A stretch of 19,162 bases of DNA, taken from contig JAOXYB010016332.1 in the NCBI GenBank assembly GCA_028565635.1, positions 1 to 19,162 on the forward strand, written 5' to 3'. The translations under genes and the position numbers were made by a program. Of the stretch, positions 1 through 9,700 are shown in pieces (position 1 is the first letter of the stretch; each line of letters starts with the position of its first letter). Source of the stretch: Phoronis ovalis (Eukaryota > Phoronida > Phoronidae). The notes below the pieces were generated by a model, which saw only the letters and a list, made by a program, of their open reading frames with translations, ran no database searches and was not told the DNA's origin.

Positions 1-371
1 GTTCTGCCGGACGTTTTACTTACTTGTCCGGTCAAATAAAACTTCACTTACGTCCCAGGACTTTAATGGTTAACTGAGAATGTTCAATCCTTATACAATA
101 GTCAATAGATTGCCCTTTTTTGAGCCATATCTTTAAGGATTTCAGAGGCTGCGAAGAGTGATCATGCACCCAGAGTTTTAATTTTTATAATGAATTTATT
201 TTATGCTCATATTGCTTTGTAAACTTTAACATTGGCTCCATCTCCCTCTTGCAATGCGCGGGTTTTAGATCTCGAGATATTTCGCCAATACGGGAAAAGC
301 CAAGTTGATCCGAATTGGATGTCCGGACGTTTAGCCCCAAGATACGCCGTCCGGTAACCGGACGTTTAGCC
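1..371. repeat. Cluster of CCGGACG motifs, probable repeat remnant
   Basis: CCGGACGTTTAGCC occurs at 323-336 and again at 358-371, 35 bases apart. A related CCGGACGTTTTA is at 7-18 and its reverse core GTCCGG at 26-31. CGTCCGGT-A-ACCGGACG at 348-364 is a palindrome with 8-bp arms. The motifs stand out from the AT-rich background. A weak 62-codon frame on the - strand across 185-373 has no recognisable features. Confidence 0.5.
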
Positions 372-836
372 ACTCCGTATATTTTAACTATAATTCAATG
401 GATTTATGTCCAGCGATACACACTTCTACACCCCCAAATTATTTTTTAAAGGAACTATCCGAGGCCCCTTACAGCTCAAGCTTAGTGCTTTGTAATTCAA
501 GATAATTTTTTTTCTAAAAAAAAAATTTTCCTAAAAAATCATTCAAAAGATTTGTCTAAAAATTTAATGTAAAGGACAAAATAATCTGACAGTCTTAGCT
601 TTGAATTTAAAGGAGTTAGAAACATATATAAAGCATAAACATACAGTAGACCACATAAACATATGATATATAGTGTATTCAACTTTAAGCATTATAATCA
701 GCATTTGCAGAGAGCTTAATTACCAGTTTATTCTAGCAACTGTTTAATGTACTATAATTCATTTATTAAAAAACTCCAATCAATGTTTCTAACGACTGAT
801 GTCAGTCTAATCATGCCATAGCATAATATGTATTAA
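372..836. other. AT-rich stretch without a recognised gene
   Basis: I see only AT-rich sequence with A and T runs near 505-530. No frame, splice pattern or repeat could be supported. Confidence 0.5.
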
Positions 837-1092
837 ATGTTCCAACATGGGTTTTCAAAAAAGCCCCTAACGAAGTGAAATTCAGTAAAAAATACACCCC
901 TAAGGTAGTGAATTTTGTTTTAAATACACCTTTAAGGAAGTGATTTTTGGGAACAAAACACCCCTAATGAAGTGTCACACCTCTAAAAAACCACCCCTAT
1001 TCGGGATTTTAGCCAAAAAAACAGACCCTAATCGCGTAACGCGCCAGCTGGTCGAAAAACATACCCTTTCACACAAAATTTTGTTGGAACAT
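837..1092. mobile_element. Small element with 11-bp inverted ends around a ~32-bp minisatellite
   Basis: ATGTTCCAACA at 837-847 is repeated in reverse as TGTTGGAACAT at 1082-1092. Between them lie six degenerate units whose cores (CCCCTAA or near) start at 864, 897, 929, 961, 994 and 1025, that is 31-33 bases apart; several continue with GAAGTG and a T-rich run. It has no coding capacity. A short non-autonomous transposon is the likeliest reading, and no target-site duplication is evident. Confidence 0.55.
864..1055. repeat. Degenerate ~32-bp tandem repeat, six units
   Basis: The unit begins CACCCCTAAGGAAGTG and ends in an A/T-rich spacer. The first four units are clearest. The last two have diverged and become richer in GC (ATTCGGG, ATCGCG). 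Confidence 0.6.
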
Positions 1093-1125
1093 GCGTACCC
1101 ACTTTCATATTGACTGGGGTAATGT

Positions 1126-1564
1126 GGTACCTAGTCCTGCTAGCATGACCCTACTATGGACAGCCTACGGCTTGTCCGTGGGTCCTGGCCACCTCATATC
1201 TCAAACCAGCCGATGTTCGAAAACACTTACTTTCTTAATTAAATAAATGAATTCCACCCAAAGTTTTTTGCTTCTATATATTCCTTGACTATTCCTTTCT
1301 GATTGCCACCGTATCTAGATATTATCTTAAGTTAAACTTAATCAAAGATTCAACAGCACATCAGCGTAAAATCCGAAATGCAATCTTGAAGGTTCGTTCA
1401 TCCATTGCATGTCGGATATTATGCTATTGCGCATGCGTGAAGGCTAGTTGCATGCGTAAAGGCTAATTGAACTTCGGCTGGTTTGAGATATGAGGTGGCC
1501 AGGACCCTACAGACAAGCCATAGGCTTCCATAGTAGGTCATACTTGCAGAACTAATGTGGCACC
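1126..1564. mobile_element. Fold-back element with ~90-bp inverted arms
   Basis: The left arm (about 1126-1220) is the reverse complement of the right arm (about 1467-1564), with scattered differences and small gaps. The best block is GGCTGGTTTGAGATATGAGG at 1476-1495, matching 1192-1211 in reverse. A loop of about 245 bases separates the arms. No transposase frame is present, so it would be non-autonomous. Confidence 0.7.
1431..1468. repeat. 19-bp tandem pair inside the fold-back loop
   Basis: GCATGCGTGAAGGCTAGTT at 1431-1449 is followed at once by a second copy with two changes at 1450-1468. Confidence 0.7.
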
Positions 1565-1921
1565 ATGATCTTTTGGCAGGTCTTTAAGCTGTAGTACGTG
1601 GGTCATGCAATCCAGGCCTGCAGTAGTACTGGTCTAACTGGAGAATATCCTGGGATATACTATATATACAATGGCTCTATTTCATTATAAAAATATTAAA
1701 AAATGAGTATGTTGTTTTGAATTGTCTATAGGAAGATAATATTATGTACACATAACATATCTAACCTGATACTTAGCAAAATATGCAGTTGCTGCTTAGA
1801 TAGTCCTAAGCTCATTGGTAGCAATTTATATAGAAATTGACCCACACACAGGTGGCGCTTTTTATGCATGTATGGACGATAGTCGTGTATATAAACATTT
1901 TGTCAAGAGAGTTAGCTGTTA

Positions 1922-1955
1922 GGAATTCCTGTGTGTATGACAGCACAGGATTTCC
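1922..1955. repeat. Inverted repeat, 12-bp arms
   Basis: GGAATTCCTGTG at 1922-1933 pairs with CACAGGATTTCC at 1944-1955 with one mismatch and a 10-base loop. Function unknown. Confidence 0.5.
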
Positions 1956-2728
1956 AAATAACTTCTGAGTAATCAAAGTTTAGTTGCGATAGACATAGAG
2001 TATAGCATTTGAACTCAGATGTTAATGATTACATATTTTTGGACGGTTGGTCACTTTCACTATGGTTGCTATACAAGGATTCGTGACGTTTGGCAAGCCT
2101 CACCGGTAAGAATTTGTCTGATGCGTAGCTCGAACTCATGAAATTGAGACTACTGTTAAGATATAGATGGGAACACCCTGTTGTGAAAACTACTATTTTT
2201 AACTGTCACATTTGGGCGAGACATCTCTGTCTATACAAGCTACAGTGCCACAGCTGAACATGGGTGGTACGTCACACGCTACAGAATTCCTAAAACCTGA
2301 TTGGTTAACGTAGGAAATTCCTAAACGTACGTCATTAATAACTTGAACTGAGTTTATAACTTTCCCACTCTAAAATTCCAAATCCGGGCAAAAACAATTT
2401 CCAGTTTATATTTCATTAATTTGTTATAGAAAATGCAAATTTTCATTACAAAAAAATAATAAAACAAAGAAAATAGAGCCAGTGTCTTTAATTGTTTTAT
2501 TTCTCAACACCAAGTGTTGCATAGTTTCATTTTTCTGCCAAATCAAAGTCCTGAGAATTTTACCTCTTGAATTTGTTTGATGTACATGTCACTGGTGTTG
2601 GATCCCACATCACAAAGGACACATTTGTTAAGTTTAGTTTTGTAATACCAACCATTCTAAATTCATTTTAAAATGTTAGAAACCTGCCTTGGATAGAAAT
2701 TTAACATGACACAACACCAATTTTGGAC

Positions 2729-2779
2729 TTTCTCGCCAGGTGGATTTAGTAATTTACCTATGATCTACCTGGTGAGAAA
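2729..2779. repeat. Imperfect hairpin, 17-bp arms
   Basis: TTTCTCGCCAGGTGGAT at about 2729-2745 pairs with ATCTACCTGGTGAGAAA at 2763-2779. The two differences would both be G-U pairs in RNA read from the + strand. The loop is about 17 bases. Confidence 0.55.
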
Positions 2780-2827
2780 ATTGTTTTACTGTTTAAAACT
2801 CCCAACCAGAGTTTTTTACATTTTTTG

Positions 2828-2878
2828 GGAAATACTATGTGCTAGGAAATACTATGTGCTAGGAAATACTATGTGCTA
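2828..2878. repeat. 17-bp unit repeated three times
   Basis: GGAAATACTATGTGCTA is repeated exactly at 2828-2844, 2845-2861 and 2862-2878, followed by a partial GGAAA. The perfect identity points to recent slippage. Confidence 0.9.
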
Positions 2879-3651
2879 GGAAAAATTTTAATGGGCTTGT
2901 GCATATTAGGTCTCTACCTCACTTTCACTTTGATAAAGGTGTTTTGGAGGATATTTTGTCTTTTCTAAATCTATGACAAAAATTTGACTTTTTATCCATT
3001 AAAGAACAGTAGATATGGGATTGAACACCTGCATGACATTGTTAAACAGACCTTTAGTATGTTACAGTGATACTTTTTAACAGTAATTGTTAAATACACC
3101 ATTTGTGTGCACTTGGTGGAGCCACCAGTCATGGATAAAAACCTTGTGACTAATGATGTAGTTCTCCATGTGCTCATGCAATTCTTTCTAAAACGCTGTA
3201 TTGTCATCTTGCTATGCATGTTGGTGTGCAAAAAATACCATATTTTTTGTAATCTATATTAATTTAGTATTTCAATTAGTATACTCAGGAAGCAGTATTT
3301 AACAAACAATATTTTATTGAAGTTCTGCAGTTATCATGCCCACTTTAAACCTTTGATAGTTTGGACTATGAAATTCAAATACAGACTTTGACATACCCAT
3401 CAAGAAAGGGCTACTGATTGTGTATAATTTTAGTGTTAGCTTTGCGATCTTACACGATATAGTACTAGGTAAAGTCCATGGAAGGTACAATTTTAAAATA
3501 TTGCAGAGGTTTGTATGCTCATTGTTAATGTTAATTCTTTATTCATCTACCCAACCAAAACAAAACAGTTCCTGACACATAATTCTGTTATTGGCATCAG
3601 TGCTAATTAAAGGTATCATTATTTTAATATAAATAAAACATTTCATTGCAG

Positions 3652-3747
3652 ATGGAATTGCCTTTTCAAGTTCTGGTAAATTTGCAGGACCCAAATTTAT
3701 GGATAGCCATAGCTCACATAATTTTTAACCCTTTGTTTTGGAACATG
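3652..3747 (+). CDS. PEMT: PEMT coding exon 1
   Basis: Encodes residues 1-32. The acceptor is TTGCAG just before the ATG and the donor is ATG|GTGAGT, phase 0. It carries the first hydrophobic segment and FNPLFWN. Its length fits the short vertebrate isoform, which supports this ATG as the start. Confidence 0.9.
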
Positions 3748-6700
3748 GTGAGTGCATGGTTGCATATATTTAACTTCTACACATGATCAACTTCAATAAT
3801 TAAATATTACTTGTTAAAATGACACTATATCAATGGCAGTGATAGTTATAACTTCTGCAGAGCGGGAACTGCAACTTTGACCGTATGGAGCAGGTGATGT
3901 CATGTTGTTGTCCAGTGCAAACACCAGGCCAAGAACAGTCTTTAAAATTGTGTTACTTTGATGGCCATGAATAACACAAACAGGTGAAATTAACTTTATG
4001 GTCGTAACAGCTTTATACTTCTTAGTTTTCAAAATATTATGCAATGTGTCCTTTGATTACTGTTTGTCAGAAAATTATGGGGGATTTGTATTCTATGTAA
4101 TATATCATTTGCAAAGCAAGCTCCCTAACGATATATTTTGCTTAATCGACCACCATAATCCGTATTCCATAAATATTCCTGAGCAGAACGTCCACACCAA
4201 CTTTTCGGAGATAGGTTTGTGAGTATGGTTGTATTAATTTGCGCTCTATTGTCAACATGATGGAATTGCTATGTTAGACGAATACAGTAAAATATATAAA
4301 CTTTCCTCTTAAAACAAGATTTTATGTAGAATACCTGTAAAATGTTGTAGAATACATAACTTTGAGAGACATGTTTGATACCAGGTTTTGAAGTGATATT
4401 TAGTTTGAAGAATGTAGGCCAACGATTACTTACTTGCTACTCCAATTTTGAGTTTGGATGCCCCCATCAGAAGTTTACTGGCCATTTTAATCAATCAATG
4501 GCAGTGATGACACAAAAGGATTACAAGCTCTTTCTGCTTCTTGTCAGTGGCACATATCTACTCCACCACTATACCATAGCTCATGCAAGAGCCGAAATTA
4601 AATGCAATAATCGCCTGAAAAAATGAGAAGGTTAAATTGTGCAATAAAAAAAATGTAGATTTATAACAGCACTGAATTGTTTAAGTCATTGCACAAAAAG
4701 TGACCAAAACGTAGCAACTTAAAAATAGTTCCCTAGAGTAACATCTGAGCTTTGAGCTTGCCATCATAAATTCTAAAAAATATTAGTTGACAATTTTAGA
4801 ATGTACTTTATGAAACTGTTCATCTGCTGATCTTGATTGTTTTCTGTTCACTTAATGTCCGATGCTGGATATTATCTTTACCACAAAATGGATATTAAGC
4901 CAGAATTTCTGTGAAATGAGCTTAATTTCAATATCCAATTAAGCCCCCTCCCCCCCCTTACTAAACTGGATGAACAAATTCCTCAACTCTATGGCCCAAT
5001 CTTGTTTGCAAATAAAAATCCTATTAGTTCATTCGTGCAGACACCACAAATAAAAATGTTGCCATTCGATGTTAAACTAGCTTCCTTTTTTTACCATGCT
5101 TTATGACTAATCTACGATTATTATGAACTAAATTATAAATGAAATTTGATAGTTTTTAGCTTTCAGTAACAAATCAAAAAACCTTATTGTAGTATGAACT
5201 ATTACATGTTTTATATAAATACAGGTACATGTTAGTATTGTGTTGGGTGTGTTACAGGGTTTCTTTAACTACAACATTGAATACTTTTTTTTCATAGTTT
5301 ACCTTGTGCCCTCTGCATTGTCATTTCGAAAATCACTCAGGCATTTCATTCAAGAGATTAACCTCTTATAAGGCAGATTAGGTAAGTGCCAATTCCTAAA
5401 TGGAATATGTGTACAACAGATATGATCCTTTAAGTCCTTAATACTCACCTAGGATATGTATATATAGGTAAAGTGATAACCAAACCATGGATATTGGTAA
5501 GGAGTTATGATAATTGAATTTTATAGAGGTACAGTCAAAACTGTTTATATTGACCACATAACAAAAATAGGATAGTGTTTATTGTAAACATTGTTTGTTT
5601 ATATGTGCCATTACAACAAATTGTAATCAGTTTAAATTAAATGAACCTTAAATTTCAAACAGTTTCCATTAATAGTAGATGAGAATCAAATTTCATTCTG
5701 GAGGAAATCAGTACTTCCATTTTAATTTGTGCATTATATAAAGCTATTTTACTGCTTTTTTTCATCTTTTCTACTTTTTTTCTACCCAAATTTGATATAC
5801 CTTATCCTGTACCTATGAGTCAACAAATAATCTACTTATTTAGTGTGTTGATTTCAATTGTAATAGAGAAATTCATTTTCATACTTTCAAAAGTAAAGTA
5901 AATGAATGGTATATTTGTGTATTATGACAGGTGGTTATTTTACTATATCTGGAGACATAACCTTAGGATAAGGTGGCGGAGTAAATGGGGAAGCTTTTAC
6001 CACGTCCTAGCAAAACACGTCCTAGTAAAAAAACTTTTGTATGGGTCCTATTACATGAGGTAAAACAATAGGGTCGGTAGGTAAGCATTTTTACAATTTG
6101 TTGTCCAAATCATAACACACCACAAAAATAATAACAACACAGGTATTTGCTCAAAAATATGCAAAAAAAATATTATGGTTGATGGGTTTAAATTAGGGTT
6201 GTGTTATCGGAAACATACATTTTTTAAATAAAAAATCATCTGTTTTGTTGACTATATTATAGAAATTTTTGAATTCGACAGCCCATGGTATTCCAACTAT
6301 TAGAAATTCATATTAAATTGCAAAATTAATACACAGATATTTGCACCATTTTTTTACTGTGCAATGTAAATATCACGACCAATACAGAAAAGAAACACAA
6401 TCAATTTAAACAAACAGACATACCAAAATTGCACCATGCTTTTTTAACTAATAATAGTATGTATAGTTTATTTATGTAAAAGTTGGATTGTTAAATTATT
6501 AAGAAATGGAAATTAGTTTAGACATCAATTAATCTTAATTTTATGTTATTTCGAATATTTTCATTTGATATAATAAATTATTTAAAATCTGAATGTAATA
6601 ATCTCTATGTATAAACTGCTAGTTTGATAAATTTACAAGTTAAGGGTATATACAGCCTGTTTTTGGTAACACTACTATATCAAGAAATTTTTAATTTACA

Positions 6701-9700
6701 AAAGTGTAAAATTTAATTTGCAAATATAAACTTACCTGGTTACGCGCTGATCATACAATAAAATCAAGCTTTGTGTAAATTTTTTATAGAAACTTTTTCT
6801 AGTATTGATTGTTAAACACACTAACTATTGTAATTTGCCATTACACCATGCAGGTCAATAAAGTCAACTAAAGCTTTAGTGGTAGATAGTTACTGAAAAC
6901 ACTTAGATTGTATTGCTTTAATTTTAACATACTATCTGATTATAGATCAGTTTTTGCAAACACTGGTAATTCTTGAATTTCCAACAGTAATTCAGGATCA
7001 CTAGATAGATTTGATAACATTTTTTTTTGTTAAAAATCATTGCGTAAAGGTAACTTCCATGTCAAATGATTTAATTTAAATATTATTCTAATTCTCTTTT
7101 AATCATACTTTTTGTAGAAGTTTATGCATATGATAATTAACTGCCAAAAAAAACTTTGTCACAGTAAAAATGTTTTATATTGCAATAAGATTGTATCATA
7201 TAATTATGCTTTTGTTATACCTATTAGAAATAAAACTCATTTCAATCACCTTTAACATATCATTCCCTGTTAGTTAAAGTGTTTCTTATAGCAAGAAAGG
7301 TGGGAGAAATGTCAGTGATGCTGTGTTTCCTGTGTTATACTCTTAACTCTAAATACAACTGAGTAAACACCTCCAAAATTAAAAATTCCTTTGCTGTTTC
7401 TTTTTACATTAGAAACCACATATTATAATCTACCACATAATGATCTATCTATCACATTAATCTACTGTCCAGTATAAATGCAAAACTTCTTTCACCATTC
7501 GCTGATTTTTATTCACAACTGCCCCCCCTTGATACCATTGGTATAATGCAATAGGTCACTTGGTGCTCGTTTTATGAAATGAATACATTTACAAAAAAAA
7601 TGAATAAATTATAGTGTACTGATTGTATTTTTAAGTCGAGGGTATGAATTTTCAATACAAAGTTGCATATAGCAGAAATTATTTCATCATGTTTTTTTTA
7701 GTTCGTTTCTGTTTAAAATACTATTGTAATATTTTTGTCAGTCAAAATATGTTGTTCTGCTGTAACAGTTGTTAGTACTCTCAAATATCTACACGATCAC
7801 TTGTTTCCCGTTGTTGTTTGGGGCAGGTTGCTAGCTTAGGTGACATCATTGGCAAAAGAAAGTAAGAAAATACTTATCCAGTTCCATTTTATCACTTCTT
7901 CTTGCACCTTATACATTTTTCCAGCATTTCTTGTGATATCACATACCTTGTATGCATGAAATGGCACCACTTCCTAATACATGCTAGACCTATTGCCCAT
8001 GAACTAAGTGAAAGTCATTATTTGTGTACAAAATATTTTTCATGCACATCATTATTTATGTTAACATTTTTCATTCAAACAAATTAATTTCATTTTATAC
8101 TAGTAGCTAAATGTTAATATTAATGCAAATTTTTTTCAAAGGTGGCACGATGGGAATACCGGACGCACAACATAACTAAATTGTTTGGTTCTCCATACAC
8201 TGGTTGCTATGTGGTGGCAGTTACAATTTTATGTATAGGATTTAGTAGGGATTGGAGGTAAGATTACTAGAAAGCATAAAACTAATTTAATTATATAATA
8301 ATATATGAATGTGTCACTACTACCAGTCAGTGTACAGTCAGTGTACAGTCATTGTAACTCTTATAGTATCCCAAGATCACATGCTTCTCAATGGGTACAC
8401 ACTCGTTGATCAGACTGGAACCAACTCCGTACAAAAATCTGGCAGAAGATAGAAAATTAATTTTATATACTAGTTGATGTTACCTCAGATAGGATTATAG
8501 ACATTATACTATCAGAAGTTCGAAGTTTTTTTTATGTCACCTAAAACAGACAAGTAATAGTGCTTACCGATTGCATGTTATTATTAGTGTGATTTTGTGT
8601 GGTAGTTTACTTATTTTGGTCATGAACAGAACATGTGGCTGGAGTATTGGAGGGATGATTCCATGAAGTATGATAGGCTGTAAGTTTACTCCCAATATTT
8701 AAAATTAGCTCTAGAATGCTTTCATTCTGTTATTTCTCATTTATTAGATTCCATCTAGCTGTTGAAAGTCAACCAAGATGGAGTGCCCTTGATCAAGAAT
8801 GGATAACATGGCTTGGTTACACAGCTATAGTTGTTGGTTCAGTTTTTGTACTTACAAGTTCTTGGGCCTTGGGAATTACAGGAACATTTTTAGGTGAAAC
8901 TTGAATACATATCGCTATATGATACAACTATATTTAACCTGTGCAGCATTTGCTGATCCTTTTGGAATTATATGTTCAAGGCAAGTATCAAAATTAGTAG
9001 TAGCAGGCAACCGCTGTCTTAGGAAAACAAAAAACCCTTGTATTTGTGTTTTTAATTTAAAAAAAATATATTATTTAATAAGTTTGATATATCATTAAAT
9101 TCTTATTCATTCTGTAGGTGATTATTTTAATATACTCATGGATCAACGTGTGACATGTTTTCCATTTAATATATTAGATAACCCAATGTATGTTGGCTCT
9201 ACCATGAATTTTCTTGGAACTGCGCTTATGTAAGTATTTCCGACCTATCTAACCAGCATGGAATTGATCCGTCAATCCTCACTCACGCGTCTATTTCCTC
9301 CCATGTGAACACTTTTTCTGGTAACTTGCTGGGAACTCAAACAGCAATCTTGGAGACTTGAAACAATTCCATAGACTGGAACCTGCTGTTCAAGTTCCTG
9401 ACAACTTATGCAAATACACCGAAATGACAATTCATGTAGCAGGAGTTCCCATGTGAAAACCAGAAAAAGTGTTGGAATGTGAGGAAACAGGTGCGAGTGA
9501 GGATTGACTGTAAAAGTCCACGCTGGTTAGGGTGGCCTGTATTTGTGCTATAAAATAATAGTCGCAGCTTTCATAGCAAAAATACAAAAGTGGTCATATC
9601 GCACAAAGGAATCAAAGTCATGATTATTACTAAAACAAGCCTACCAGAAATGTAGAGAATGGCCGGAGATTTCATTTTCTTTGTAGGACTACCTTCTGCA

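Larger units (their letters stand above)
1565..3651. other. Region upstream of PEMT, no coding gene recognised; likely promoter and 5' UTR
   Basis: The PEMT start sits directly after a splice acceptor at 3650-3651, so a non-coding first exon and promoter probably lie here. A good donor, CACCG|GTAAGA, is at 2106. TGACG/CGTCA motifs occur near 2083, 2269 and 2327, and an inverted CCAAT box (ATTGG) near 2300. None of these proves a promoter. A 79-codon frame on the - strand (2992-3231) shows nothing recognisable. Confidence 0.4.

Noticed and set aside
864-1055. Possible CRISPR-like array of regularly spaced repeats
   Set aside because: Units are degenerate and continuous with no distinct spacers, in an animal genome. 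It is a minisatellite.
2992-3231. 79-codon frame on the - strand, with a neighbouring frame reading ELHEHMENYIISHKVF
   Set aside because: No family resemblance, flanking stops, no splice sites that extend it. The length is within what AT-rich sequence gives by chance; at best an unrecognisable relic.
3814-4626. Three frames of 74-83 codons on both strands inside PEMT intron 1
   Set aside because: No recognised domain, no consistent splice pattern, overlapping on opposite strands. The protein is complete without them.
4944-4957. C-rich run as a regulatory signal
   Set aside because: Simple-sequence run with no supporting context.
7902-8087. 61-codon frame on the + strand in PEMT intron 1
   Set aside because: Rich in H, F and S without any motif; it ends just before the real exon 2.
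8901-9098. 65-codon frame on the + strand after PEMT exon 3
   Set aside because: Lies wholly in intron 3. The conserved GDYF continues from 9118, so this is not part of the gene.
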